Assembly (NCBI RefSeq): GCF_000384475.1
Contig: NZ_ARWB01000001.1
Location: forward strand, 124,001-188,000
Direction of reading: 5' to 3'
Source: Methylopila sp. M107
Lineage (GTDB): Bacteria; Pseudomonadota; Alphaproteobacteria; Rhizobiales; Methylopilaceae
DNA: 64,000 bases
The notes below the pieces were generated by a model. That model made no database searches, was not told where the DNA came from, and saw only the letters and a list, made by a program, of their open reading frames with translations. Within the stretch, counting starts at the first letter, position 1. Every line of letters starts with the position of its first letter. Of this stretch, positions 18,839-27,042 are shown piece after piece. The translations under genes and the position numbers were made by a program.

Positions 18839-19735
18839 ATGCGCTTCGACCTCACGGACCTCCGCCTCTTCCTCGCGGTCGCCGAAGCCGGCAGCCTCAC
18901 GGGCGGCGCGGGCCGCGCGAACCTCGCGCTCGCCTCCGCCAGCGAGCGCATCCGCGCAATGGAGGACTTTGCGGGCGCCGCGCTGCTCGAACGCCTTCAT
19001 CGCGGCGTGCGGCCGACGCCCGCCGGCGAGCGGCTCGCCCATCACGCGCGGCTGATCCTCGACGCCCACGACCGGATGCTGGGCGACCTCGCAAAATATG
19101 GCCGGGGGCTGAAAGGTCACGTCCGCCTCATCGCGAACACCGCGGCGATCGCGGAACATCTTGCGGGGCCGCTTGCGGGTTTTCTCGCCGCGCACGAGAA
19201 CGTCGCGGTGGATGTCGACGAGGCGACGAGCGCCGAGGCGTTTGCGGCCGTCGCGGCGGGGCGCGCCGATGTCGGCGTCGCGTCGGACCAGGTCGACGCC
19301 GGCGCGCTGTCGACGACGCCGTTCCGGCGCGACGCGCTGGTGCTGGTCGCGCCGAAGGGACATCCGCTCGCAGGCTCCAAGACCGCGAGCTTCGCCGACA
19401 CGCTCGCCTTCGAGCATGCGGGCCTCACGGCCGGCGCCTCGCTGCCGAGCTATCTCGCAGGACAGGCGCGCCGGCTCGGCCGGACGATGACGTTTCGGGT
19501 GCGGGTCGGCTCGTTCGAATCCGTGTGCCGCATGGCCGAGCAGGGGGTGGGGATCGGGATCGTGCCGGCCGCCGCCGCGCGCCGGGCGCGGCGCTCGATG
19601 TCGATCGCGGTCGTGCCCCTCGCCGATGGCTGGACGGAGCGCACGCTCGTCATCGCGACGCGGGGGGAGGGGAGCCTCTCGCCGCATGCGCGCGATCTCG
19701 TGGAGTGGCTGCGGGCGGATGCGGGGCGCGCATGA
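18839..19735 (+). CDS. LysR family transcriptional regulator
   Basis: A 298-residue regulator with an N-terminal winged helix (residues 1-60, RLFLAVAEAGSLTGGAGRANLALASASERIRAMEDFAG) and a periplasmic-binding-like effector domain (about 88-290). It probably controls the divergent TauE-type transporter gene. The start at 18839 has GGAG upstream; the longer open frame runs into the repeat. Its stop lies at the edge of a terminator hairpin. Confidence 0.87.
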   Translation: MRFDLTDLRLFLAVAEAGSLTGGAGRANLALASASERIRAMEDFAGAALLERLHRGVRPTPAGERLAHHARLILDAHDRMLGDLAKYGRGLKGHVRLIANTAAIAEHLAGPLAGFLAAHENVAVDVDEATSAEAFAAVAAGRADVGVASDQVDAGALSTTPFRRDALVLVAPKGHPLAGSKTASFADTLAFEHAGLTAGASLPSYLAGQARRLGRTMTFRVRVGSFESVCRMAEQGVGIGIVPAAAARRARRSMSIAVVPLADGWTERTLVIATRGEGSLSPHARDLVEWLRADAGRA

Positions 19736-19770
19736 AAGACCCCGGAGCGTCGCCGCTCCGGGGTCTTTCT
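19735..19770. terminator. Bidirectional intrinsic terminator
   Basis: A perfect 15-bp stem (AAAGACCCCGGAGCG, loop TCGC, CGCTCCGGGGTCTTT) lies between the convergent LysR and slipin genes. T-rich sequence follows on the plus strand and, because the stem begins AAAG, on the minus strand as well. Confidence 0.88.
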
Positions 19771-19775
19771 TCTCG

Positions 19776-20927
19776 TCAGCCCACGCGCTCGGGCGAAAGC
19801 CGCACGAGCTTGGTGAGCAGGGCGTCGAAGCCGCCCTCGGCGCCCGCGTGAAGGTCGATGCGGCCGACCTTCTCGACGAGCTTCTCGAGGCTCTCGAGCT
19901 CCTTCAGGCGAAGCAGGAGAGGGTTCTCCTCCATCACCTTGGCGGTGTTCAGGAGCGAACGCGTCGCCGCGGTCTCCTCCTGGCGGCGGATGTTGTTCGC
20001 CTTCGCGAGCCGCTCCGCCTCCACCACCTTGTTCACGAGCTCGCGTATTTCGCCGGGAAGGATCACGTCCTTCACGCCGAGCTCCGTGACCTCCACGCCC
20101 GCGGTCGCGACCTTCGCCGCCACCACCGCGCGCAGCTCCTCGTTCAGCGCGTCCTTGGCGGACAGCGCCTCGTCGAGGCTGCGGGCGGCCACCGCCTCCC
20201 GGATCGCGAACTGCACGAGCCGGTAGATCCAGCCGTCGACGTCCGCGACCGTCTCGGCCGCCTTCACCGGATCGACGATCCGGCGGAAGGCGGTCAGCGT
20301 CACCCGCAGAGCCACGCGGTCCTTGGTCAGCATCTCCTGCGCCGTCACCTCGAGAGGCGAGGGACGCAGGTCGACCCGACGGACCTCGACCTTGCGGTCG
20401 ACGGTCCAGAACGCGTGCCGGCCGGGCGCGAGCCGCTCGGTGAGCCGGCCCTCGACGAACAGCAGGCCCGCCTCGTGCGCCTCGACCACGGTCTCGGTCA
20501 CGAGCTGCGACCGCGACCGGTCGATCAGCTTCAGGTGACGCTCCGCCACCCGAGGCTCGGTCGAGACGTCGACCCGCTCGACCTCGACGCGCGTCACCGC
20601 GGTCCAGAACACCCGCTTGGCCCAGGGGCCGAGCAGATGAACGGGACGGCCGTCGAGCTTGACGATCGCGACCTCGCTCGCGCCGGTCTCGACCGCGACG
20701 AGGTTCGCCGCCACGATCTCGGGACGCGCCGCGACGAGCACGGCGTAGCGGTCGGCGGCCATCTCGCCGCCCACGACGTTGACCACTTCCGCGGTCAGCC
20801 GCTTCAGCGGGTCGATCAGCCGATGACGGCCGGGGCCGAGCACTCGCTCGAACCGGCCGTCGCGGCTCAGGATGGCGCGCTCGCCGTCCTTCACCGTTAC
20901 GTTGAGCATCCAAAGACGCCGGTTCAT
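19776..20927 (-). CDS. Slipin family SPFH/Band 7 protein
   Basis: A 383-residue protein with the SPFH domain at about 190-330 (VTAQEMLTKDRVALRVTLTAFRRIVDP, then ELGVKDVILPGEIRELVNKVVEAERLAKANN), the pattern of prokaryotic slipins that assemble at membranes. The N-terminal 180 residues hold a repeated RxxLGPGRHRxxD-like module (GRFERVLGPGRHRLID and GRLTERLAPGRHAFWT). No clear transmembrane helix is seen at the N-terminus, which is unusual for the family. The start at 20927 has GAGGAG. Confidence 0.83.
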   Translation of the reverse strand: MNRRLWMLNVTVKDGERAILSRDGRFERVLGPGRHRLIDPLKRLTAEVVNVVGGEMAADRYAVLVAARPEIVAANLVAVETGASEVAIVKLDGRPVHLLGPWAKRVFWTAVTRVEVERVDVSTEPRVAERHLKLIDRSRSQLVTETVVEAHEAGLLFVEGRLTERLAPGRHAFWTVDRKVEVRRVDLRPSPLEVTAQEMLTKDRVALRVTLTAFRRIVDPVKAAETVADVDGWIYRLVQFAIREAVAARSLDEALSAKDALNEELRAVVAAKVATAGVEVTELGVKDVILPGEIRELVNKVVEAERLAKANNIRRQEETAATRSLLNTAKVMEENPLLLRLKELESLEKLVEKVGRIDLHAGAEGGFDALLTKLVRLSPERVG

Positions 20928-21281
20928 GACACGTCTCCTCATTGGCGCGCGGACCATTCCGCGAGCGGGGTGCAGTTCTGATCAGGATTTGGGTTCCGGA
21001 CGCGCGCTTCCCGCGAGACTTGGCGGGCCGAGGTTTGAGACACGTCAGGACGACGGCCATGCTTCGCGGGGCCGCGCTCACTGAGGCAAGCGAAGCCGGT
21101 CGCGAAGATGGTCCGGCGCCCGGCCGTGGCGGTATCCGCCGCGGCGCAGAGCCAGTCTCACGGTGTCGTCAGTCAGATTTGCGAGGATGCCCGAAGGCTC
21201 TTCGAAACCGGATCGGCGGCTGAAGCGCGCGTCCGGTTCCCATTCAGGGGTTTTGGCGTAACAGGCCAATCCGGAGCGTTA
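20928..21281. other. Gene-poor stretch before the tRNA-like pair
   Basis: 354 bp without a supportable gene. One short minus-strand frame (21078-21269, TTG start, 63 codons) exists but has no ribosome-binding site or recognisable family. The stretch is downstream (on the minus strand) of the tRNA-like sequences and upstream of the slipin gene. Confidence 0.5.
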
Positions 21282-21345
21282 TGGAGCGGGATTCGAACCC
21301 GCGACAAGACGATTATCAGTCATCTGCTCTCCCACTGAGCTATCC
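21282..21345 (-). tRNA. tRNA-like sequence, anticodon GAU, acceptor stem truncated
   Basis: Read on the minus strand, the body is canonical: TA, D arm GCTC-AGTGGGA-GAGC, one base, anticodon arm GATGA-CTGATAA-TCGTC (anticodon GAU, Ile), variable TTGTC, T arm GCGGG-TTCGAAT-CCCGC. Only three acceptor pairs (GGA/TCC) form; the next four 5' bases are ACCA of the preceding tRNA-like unit and the 3' flank ATAA does not pair with them. It is either a decayed tRNA gene or a tRNA-shaped processing element. Confidence 0.5.
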
Positions 21346-21422
21346 TGGTTCACACGACCGGACTCGAACCGGCGACCTCCGGGCTTGTCTAGCCCGACGC
21401 TCTCCCTCTGAGCTACGCGCGA
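21346..21422 (-). tRNA. tRNA-like sequence with encoded CCA and unusual anticodon arm
   Basis: Read on the minus strand, it has a 7-bp acceptor stem (TCGCGCG / CGTGTGA, two wobble pairs), TA, D arm GCTC-AGAGGGA-GAGC, T arm GCCGG-TTCGAGT-CCGGT, discriminator A and encoded CCA. The segment between the D and T arms is 25 bases instead of 23: the stem TCGGG/CCCGG closes a 9-base loop CTAGACAAG, or CGGGC/GCCCG closes TAGACAA lacking U33. The 3' half resembles tRNA-Asp. The identity cannot be assigned. It directly abuts the GAU unit. Confidence 0.5.
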
Positions 21423-21732
21423 TCTTCGTTCGGCGGTACACGGCGACCCAGAGGGACCGCGCCGGCCGGGCCAAAACCCGGACCATAAGCCTCGCGAAGG
21501 AGCGGGCTTATGACGGCGCGCCCACCGGAAAGCAAGCGCTTATTTTGAATCGTTCCAGAAAATTTCATGGGACGGCGATCCGGCTGCGCCATTTCGCAGT
21601 CGTCGTTTAGCTTGAATCATGCATTTGCTACGTAACGCGCCCGATCCGGAGTAACGTGATCGAGAGCAGCGGACACAACCGGCGTCGCGCATCAATGAAC
21701 GCCGGGCACGGGGATGCGTATCGGAGCCTCGG
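21423..21732. other. Intergenic stretch upstream of the tRNA-like pair
   Basis: 310 bp with no supportable gene. It contains an 8-bp inverted repeat CATAAGCC...GGCTTATG (21484-21512) and a locally AT-rich part (21540-21640) that could hold promoters for the minus-strand tRNA-like unit or the plus-strand exported protein. Confidence 0.5.
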
Positions 21733-22299
21733 ATGAGCCCCAAGGGCTTTGCCTGCCTTGTCATGGCGATCCTCTTCGGCGGAGCCGCGTTCGCGGCCGA
21801 GCCCGTGCGCGACGAGGCGACCGGTCTCAGCCTGCAGCCGCCGAACGGCTACGAGGCCAAGAAGGTCGAGGGCGATCCGCGCTATGCGGCGGTCTACGCC
21901 GTGCAGAAGAAGAACGAGGTCGAGACCGGCTGCAAGATCGCGTTCCAGCCGAGCCAGGCGCCCGGCGCCGACCCCGGCGAAGCGCTCAGCCAGACCGACA
22001 TCAACGACTTCACGAAGAAGAAGGAATGGACGGAGCTGATCCGCGCCACGCTGGCCTTGCGCTACAATGTGGCGACGGTCGACGCCTTCGAGCATCAGGG
22101 GCTGATGGGCGCCGCGGTGGTGGCGGACTTCAAGCCGATCGAGGGCGAGCCGCAGACCGCGGAGGTGCGCTCCTATCTCGTGGTGCTCGACAGCCCGAAG
22201 GGCCGCACCACCATCGTATGCGTCGGCGACAAGAAGACATTCGCCGGCCGCAAGAGCGAGTTCGAGGCCGTCGCGCGGTCCGTGACGCCGCCGAAGTGA
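21733..22299 (+). CDS. Exported hypothetical protein
   Basis: A 188-residue protein with a signal peptide (residues 1-21, CLVMAILFGGAAFAAEP) and a soluble domain with two cysteines (ETGCKIAF and TIVCVGDK). The strand pattern (TGLSLQPPNGYEAKKV, AVVADFKPIEGE, RSYLVVLDSPKGRTTIVCVGD) suggests a small beta-rich periplasmic fold. I do not recognise the family. The start at 21733 has a weak GGAG upstream. Confidence 0.7.
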   Translation: MSPKGFACLVMAILFGGAAFAAEPVRDEATGLSLQPPNGYEAKKVEGDPRYAAVYAVQKKNEVETGCKIAFQPSQAPGADPGEALSQTDINDFTKKKEWTELIRATLALRYNVATVDAFEHQGLMGAAVVADFKPIEGEPQTAEVRSYLVVLDSPKGRTTIVCVGDKKTFAGRKSEFEAVARSVTPPK

Positions 22300-22406
22300 T
22301 CGGGCGCGGTGACTTTAGCGTGAAACCTTTGCGGGGCGAGGCGGGCGCCCTGTAGGGTCTCGTTTCGAGACGGCGCCGCCGTCGATCCGCGGGACTTCAG
22401 CCCTCC

Positions 22407-23297
22407 ATGACCAACCGCCCCGACGCCCGCGCGATCTCGCTCTACGATCGTTTCACCCATGGCGAGCTCGGCCGCCGCGATTTCCTCGAGCGGCTGACGC
22501 TGCTCGCCGGCTCGACCGCGGCCGCGACCGCGCTGCTCGGGGCGCTGTCCAACGACTATGCGCGCGCCCAGATCGTCGCGCCGGACGACAAGCGCCTCGC
22601 CATCGAGACCGTGCGCTATCCGGGCGCGAGCGGAGAGATCTCCGGCCTGCTGGCGCGGCCCAAAGGCGCCGGCAAGCGGCCGGCCGTCATCGTCATCCAC
22701 GAGAACCGCGGCCTCAATCCGCACATCCAGGACGTGACCCGCCGGCTGGCCGTGTCCGGTTTCCTCGCCTTCGGCGTCGACCTGCTGTCGCCGGCCGGCG
22801 GCACGCCCGCCGACGAGGACAAGGCGCGCGAGATGATCGCCGCGCTCGACCTCGAGAAGACGACCCGCGACCTCGCCGAGGCCGTGACGTTCCTGATGGG
22901 CCACGCGGAATCAAACGAATCCGTCGGCGCGGTCGGGTTCTGCTGGGGCGGCGGCATGGCGAACCGGCTCGCGGTCGCATCCTCGGACCTCAAGGCCGCA
23001 GTCGCCTATTACGGCCAGCCGCTCGACGCCGCCGAGGCCGCGAAGGTCAACGCGCCGCTGCTGCTCCACTACGCCGGCCTCGACGATCGCATCAACGCCG
23101 GCGTGCCGGCTTTCGAGAAGGCGCTGAAGGAGGACGGCAAGGAGTTCGAGATCGAGTTCTACGAGGGCGCGAACCACGCTTTCAACAACGATACGAACCC
23201 CGCCCGCTACGAGAAAAAGGCCGCCGCTCTGGCGTGGGACCGGACGATCGCGTTCCTGGAAAGCCACCTCGGCGCCGCCGTTCCGCCCACCCGCTGA
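22407..23297 (+). CDS. Exported dienelactone hydrolase family protein
   Basis: A 296-residue alpha/beta hydrolase. The N-terminus carries a twin-arginine motif (GRRDFLERLTLLAG) and a hydrophobic stretch with likely cleavage near YARAQ. The catalytic cysteine is in GFCWGGG, the acid in YAGLDDRIN, and the histidine in GANHAFNND. Family members open lactone rings, for example in aromatic degradation; here the true substrate is unknown. It stands alone, followed by a candidate small RNA. Confidence 0.88.
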   Translation: MTNRPDARAISLYDRFTHGELGRRDFLERLTLLAGSTAAATALLGALSNDYARAQIVAPDDKRLAIETVRYPGASGEISGLLARPKGAGKRPAVIVIHENRGLNPHIQDVTRRLAVSGFLAFGVDLLSPAGGTPADEDKAREMIAALDLEKTTRDLAEAVTFLMGHAESNESVGAVGFCWGGGMANRLAVASSDLKAAVAYYGQPLDAAEAAKVNAPLLLHYAGLDDRINAGVPAFEKALKEDGKEFEIEFYEGANHAFNNDTNPARYEKKAAALAWDRTIAFLESHLGAAVPPTR

Positions 23298-23339
23298 ATG
23301 GCGCGCAACTTTTTTTTTGAAATGTGGGAACCGCGTTGA

Positions 23340-23460
23340 GGACTCCGCGTTCTTTGGCTGAAGGCTCTGCAACGGAGCTTTTCGAGAAGGCGGTCAGCTC
23401 CCCCGACTGACCAGCCTGTATGAGGCGGAACCGCTATCCCCCGAGGCGGTTCCGCCTTTT
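23340..23460 (+). ncRNA. Candidate small RNA with C-rich loops
   Basis: Between the hydrolase gene and hisG lies a structured segment that ends in a strong terminator. It contains hairpin GGTCAG-CTCCCCCGA-CTGACC (23392-23412) and terminator hairpin AGGCGGAACCGC-TATCCCCCGAG-GCGGTTCCGCCT (23423-23457). Both loops show CCCCC, the anti-Shine-Dalgarno style seen in several alphaproteobacterial trans-acting sRNAs. A run of nine T (23310-23318) lies upstream. The start is a guess, and the segment could also be the 3' UTR of the hydrolase mRNA. Confidence 0.4.
23423..23460 (+). terminator. Strong intrinsic terminator
   Basis: A perfect 12-bp stem (AGGCGGAACCGC / GCGGTTCCGCCT) with an 11-nt C-rich loop is followed by TTTTCATTTT. 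It lies between the convergent hydrolase gene and hisG. Confidence 0.85.
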
Positions 23461-23561
23461 CATTTTCAGCCCCAAATAACTTGTTGCAGGCGCCCTTTTT
23501 GGGAGCCTGCATTCTTGTGTCTGGAACGGCTCGCGTCTTTGTCCGTCCGGACGGGAGCCGA

Positions 23562-24569
23562 TCAGCGCCCCGCGATCGCCGCGTCGAAGGTCGCCACCAG
23601 CGGCGGATCAGGCTCAAAGACATCCTCGACCGTCGACACGGTGACGGTTCCGGCGCCCGCCGCCGACAGCGCCTCCACGAGGCCGAACATCGCGCGCTTC
23701 GGGACATGCAGGACGAGCGGCGAGCCGGGCGACGGCGCGCCGAACGGCGCGCGGGCGTCGAACCGCGCGCCGAGCTCGACGATGAGGCGCTCGACCCGGC
23801 TTTCGAACGAGGCGCGGACCTCGCGGATCGCGCGGGCGCGCACCTCCGCCGCGATGCGCGTCAGGATCGTGCGCGCGGCCCGCGTCGCGTCGGGGCTCCA
23901 GTCGGCGCCAAGGCTCGCGACCAGCTGCGCCTGGCTCTTCAGCATCACGCCGTCGTCCAGCACCTTCAGGGCGTTCGCCGTCAGCGTCGCGCCGGTCGTG
24001 GTGATGTCGACCACGACGTCGGCGACGCCCGCCGCCGGCGCGCCCTCGGTCGCGCCCGAGCTTTCGACGATCCGGTAGTTCGTCACGCCCGCCGCGGACC
24101 GCCCGTCGCGCGCGACTTCGCCGGCGAAGAACCGCCGCGTGAGGTTCACATATTTCGTCGCGACGCGGAGCCTGCGGCCATGGCGGCGGCGCATGTCCTC
24201 CGCGACGTCGTCGAGATCGGCCATGTCGCGCACGTCGATCCAGGCCTTCGGGACCGCCACCACGACGTCGGCGTAACCGAAGCCGAGCGGCTGCAGCAGT
24301 TTTACGCTCGACGCGGCGTCCGGGATGGTTTCGCGGATCAGGTCCTCGCCGGTGACGCCGAGGTGCACAGCGCCGCTCGCGAGCTGGCCCGCGATCTCGG
24401 ACGCCGAGAGATAGGCGACCTCGATGTTTGCGACGTCCGCGATCGCGCCGCGATATTCGCGCGCTCCGCCGCTGCGCGTGAAGACGAGCCCGGCGCGGGC
24501 GAAAAAGCCCTGCACGTTCTCCTGCAGCCGTCCCTTGGACGGCACGCCGAGGATCAGGGGATTGCTCAT
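23562..24569 (-). CDS. hisG: ATP phosphoribosyltransferase catalytic subunit HisG
   Basis: A 335-residue enzyme of the HisG family that joins ATP and PRPP in the first step of histidine synthesis. Visible motifs are GVPSKGRLQE at the start, the YLSASEIAGQLASGAVHLGVTGEDL region and the PRPP-loop DIVVDITTTGATL-like segment (ADVVVDITTTGATLTANAL). The C-terminus keeps an AlkA-like regulatory remainder. It works with HisZ, whose stop codon overlaps its start (ATGA). Confidence 0.93.
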   Translation of the reverse strand: MSNPLILGVPSKGRLQENVQGFFARAGLVFTRSGGAREYRGAIADVANIEVAYLSASEIAGQLASGAVHLGVTGEDLIRETIPDAASSVKLLQPLGFGYADVVVAVPKAWIDVRDMADLDDVAEDMRRRHGRRLRVATKYVNLTRRFFAGEVARDGRSAAGVTNYRIVESSGATEGAPAAGVADVVVDITTTGATLTANALKVLDDGVMLKSQAQLVASLGADWSPDATRAARTILTRIAAEVRARAIREVRASFESRVERLIVELGARFDARAPFGAPSPGSPLVLHVPKRAMFGLVEALSAAGAGTVTVSTVEDVFEPDPPLVATFDAAIAGR

Positions 24570-25660
24570 CGCGCCGCTCCCGCGAAACGGTCGAGCCAGA
24601 GCGCGAAGCCGACGCCCGTCACCGGCTTGGGCGAACCGAGCGCCGTCAAGAGCCCGTCATAGCGCCCGCCGCCGGCGAGCGGCTCGGCGCCGGCGCCTTG
24701 CGCGAGTTCGAAGACGAGCCCGTCATAATAGTCGAGGCCGCGCCCGAAGCGGGTCGAGAACCGCATCGCGTCGACCGGCAGGCCCGCGGCGCGGAACGCG
24801 TCGAGCCGCTCGGAAAGCCGCGCGACCGCCGCGCCGACGGCGGGCTCGGCGTCGCGCGCGATCGTCCGCAGCGCTTCGAGGGCAGACGGGGCGAGATCGT
24901 CGACGGCGAGCAGCGCCGACAGCGTGCGCTTTCCCGCGGCCGCCAGCACGACCGAATTCGCCTCCGCCCGCTCCAGAAACCGCTCAGCGATTTCGCCCGC
25001 CGTGCGGCCCCCGACCGCGGCGATGCCGGCGAGCGACAGGAGATCCTCGATCACCGCGCGCCCGGCATCGGGGCCGGCGGCGGCGAGCGCCGCGAACAGG
25101 CCGGCGTTCTCGGTCTCGCCCGGCCGCGCGGCGCTGAGTTCCTCGATCGAGCGGCCGCGCTTCAAAGCGCGCCGTACGCGGCTTCGGAAAGCCGCCGGCG
25201 CGTCGAGCGACTCGACCGCGGATTCGAGGATCGCCCGGTCGCCGAGCCTGACGACGGGCGCTGACACGCCGAGCGCCGCGGCGGCGTCGAGCGCCAGCGC
25301 GAGCGCCTCGGTCTCGGCCGCGACCGCGTCCTGTCGCCCGAAGATCTCGACGCCGGCCTGCGGAGCCTCGCCGCCATTCGCGCTGTGGCGGAACACCGGG
25401 CCTTCGTAAAAATAGGACGCCGCCGCGTCGGGCGCGGCCGAGGCGAGATGCGCGAGCGCCGTCGGAATGGTGAAGTCCGGCCGCAGGCACAGCTCGCGGC
25501 CGCTCGCGTCGGCGGTCAGGAACACGCGCTGGCGCAGCTCCTCGCCCATGACGTCGAGGAACGGCTCGGCCGGCTGCAGCACGGCGGGCTCCGCGCGGAC
25601 GAATCCGGCGGCCTCCAGACGGTCGGCGAAGTTCTTTGGCAGCGTGGCGATACGCGACAT
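24566..25660 (-). CDS. hisZ: ATP phosphoribosyltransferase regulatory subunit HisZ
   Basis: A 364-residue paralogue of histidyl-tRNA synthetase lacking the anticodon-binding domain, which is the mark of HisZ. Retained class II features include LRPDFTIPTALAHLAS and [28 protein letters not shown]. It allosterically controls short HisG. Its last four bases overlap the hisG start, so the two are translationally coupled. Confidence 0.93.
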   Translation of the reverse strand: MSRIATLPKNFADRLEAAGFVRAEPAVLQPAEPFLDVMGEELRQRVFLTADASGRELCLRPDFTIPTALAHLASAAPDAAASYFYEGPVFRHSANGGEAPQAGVEIFGRQDAVAAETEALALALDAAAALGVSAPVVRLGDRAILESAVESLDAPAAFRSRVRRALKRGRSIEELSAARPGETENAGLFAALAAAGPDAGRAVIEDLLSLAGIAAVGGRTAGEIAERFLERAEANSVVLAAAGKRTLSALLAVDDLAPSALEALRTIARDAEPAVGAAVARLSERLDAFRAAGLPVDAMRFSTRFGRGLDYYDGLVFELAQGAGAEPLAGGGRYDGLLTALGSPKPVTGVGFALWLDRFAGAAR

Positions 25661-25790
25661 TTTTGCGGTTTGGTTCGACTTTGCGGGCGGACGGCTGGCC
25701 TCTATCAGCCGCTGCGTCCGCGCGCGACCCTTTTTGCGCGGCAGGCTTAGCTGGCGGGGCGCGGCGCTATGGGGCTAGAAAGCTTGCCTC

Positions 25791-26060
25791 ATGGCCCTCC
25801 TGTTCCGCCGTCAGCCCGAAGATCCCGCCCGCGCCGATGCGTCCCGGCGCGTCGCCGGCCTCGTCCGCGCGGCGCTCGCGCTTGGCGAGGACGACCACGT
25901 CACGGTGAGCGAGATCGCCTGCGGCGACCCCGCCTGCGGCGGCGCCGAGACGGTCGCGCTCGTGATGCGGGTCGGCCGGAAGACTGAGGCCGTCAAGTTC
26001 ATGATGCCGATGGCGCAGGTGAGCGAAGCCGACGTCGCGGCGGTTTTTTCCGAGTCGTAG
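25791..26060 (+). CDS. Conserved small hypothetical protein
   Basis: An 89-residue protein with an alpha/beta pattern: RVAGLVRAALALGEDDHVTVSEIACGDPACGGAETVALVMRVG, then KTEAVKFMMPMAQVSEADV. The CGDPACGG motif has two cysteines at close spacing, which might bind a metal or simply form a turn. I do not recognise the family name. It lies alone between hisZ (divergent) and a MITE-like repeat pair that begins 9 bp after its stop. Confidence 0.65.
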   Translation: MALLFRRQPEDPARADASRRVAGLVRAALALGEDDHVTVSEIACGDPACGGAETVALVMRVGRKTEAVKFMMPMAQVSEADVAAVFSES

Positions 26061-26068
26061 CGCCTCTT

Positions 26069-26277
26069 GATCCTCCTCCATGCGACAGCATGGGGGAGGG
26101 GGACCGCGCGGAACGCGCGGTGGAGGGGGCGGACGTAGAGCGGGACGGTCAAAATCCCCCCGTCCCGCACGCTCACGGCAGAAGCGCGCCCTTCGACGAA
26201 ACGGCGGCGCGAGCCCGCCCCCTCCACCATGCTTCGCATGGTCCCCCTCCCCCGCGACAAGTCGCAGGGGAGGATCC
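26069..26277. mobile_element. MITE-like element, unit A
   Basis: A 209-bp non-coding unit ending GATCCTCC...GGAGGATCC. Inside, nested inverted repeats alternate with small hairpins: CATGC-GACA-GCATG, then GGGGGAGGGGGACC, hairpin GCGCG-GAAC-GCGC, GGTGGAGGGGGCGG; the right half mirrors this with CCGCCCCCTCCACC, ATGC-TTC-GCAT and GGTCCCCCTCCCCC, then GCGACAAGTCGC. The centre shares TAGAGCGGGACGGTCAAAAT with unit B. No transposase is present. Confidence 0.75.
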
Positions 26278-26300
26278 AGAGGACATCACGGGTTGTGCGC

Positions 26301-26506
26301 GGATCCTCCTCCATGCCGCAGGCATGGGGGAGGGGGACCGTCGAAGGCGGTGGAGGGGGCGGGCGTAGAGCGGGACGGTCAAAATCTCCGCCCCGAGCGC
26401 TGCCGCCAGGATAGCGCCCGTCGACGAAACGGCGGCGCGAGCCCGCCCCCTCCACCATGCGTGCCGCATGGTCCCCCTCCCCCGCGCTCCGCGCAGGGGA
26501 GGAACC
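26301..26506. mobile_element. MITE-like element, unit B
   Basis: A 206-bp copy of unit A in direct orientation 23 bp downstream. The two share blocks such as GGTGGAGGGGGCGG/GCGTAGAGCGGGACGG and GACGAAACGGCGGCGCGAGC followed by CCGCCCCCTCCACC. The terminal hairpin is CCATGCC-GCA-GGCATGG. The right end has decayed to GGAGGAACC. It ends 537 bp before the hisS stop. Confidence 0.75.
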
Positions 26507-27042
26507 AGGGCGCGCGGCTTCGTCCGCCGGGCGATTTTCCCGTCGTCGTCAGGTCGGCGATGTCAGAGAGCGGATATGGAGACGCGGGGGACGCCGCAAC
26601 GCCAGATCAGTGTGCACGAATGGAGGCGTCAAGACGCCCCCCGCGGACGGATTTTTCCTCATAGCCGAGAAGGCGCCAGCGGTCTTGGTTGCGCGACAGT
26701 TCGCCTCTTCGACGCCGCGCATTGGCTTGCGCGACGCCGCTCGGTCGACGGCCTCGACGGGAGAGGGGCGTTGCATCCCCGCGCCAGGCTCCGCCGCCCC
26801 TCCCGCGCCGCCGGACGCCCCGGCGCCGCCTCCGAAGTCTTGGGAGGAAGCGACTGGGAGAGTTTCACGGAACGGCCAAAGTGTCAAGAAAATAATCCTA
26901 TAACGCCGCAGATCTTGTCCCGGCCTTGAGCCGGGACCCAGACGCGCCTTGGGTTCGAATTCGCGCGGGACGGGCGGCGTCTGGTCCTGACGCGTTGCGG
27001 TTCTGGGTCCCGGCTCGAGGCCAAAACAAGAGGGAGTGTGCG
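26507..27042. other. Gene-free stretch between MITE-like pair and hisS
   Basis: 536 bp with several short open frames on both strands but none with a ribosome-binding site, family resemblance or normal composition. A Pro/Ala-rich frame crosses 26700-26860. The segment around 26880-26905 is AT-rich (AGAAAATAATCCTATAAC) and could hold a promoter. The right end contains dyad repeat copy 3. Confidence 0.55.
26914..27030. repeat. BIME-like paired dyad, copy 3
   Basis: The left arm 26914-26942 and the right arm 27002-27030 are inverted repeats over 29 bases with four mismatches. The left arm contains a perfect hairpin GTCCCGGC-CTTGA-GCCGGGAC; the right arm hairpin has decayed (loop TCGAG). The architecture matches copies 1, 2 and 4. 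It lies 12 bp from the hisS stop and may serve as its terminator region. Confidence 0.8.

Noticed and set aside
21078..21269. 63-codon minus-strand frame in the gap beside the tRNA-like pair
   Set aside because: TTG start, no ribosome-binding site and no recognisable fold; kept only as part of the gap description.
26069..26506. CRISPR-like array from the tandem repeats
   Set aside because: The units are about 207 bp with nested hairpins and there are only two; no short repeats with regular spacers and no cas genes.
26457..26929. Open frames of 130-150 codons in the repeat island
   Set aside because: They begin inside the repeat, lack ribosome-binding sites and show no family features.
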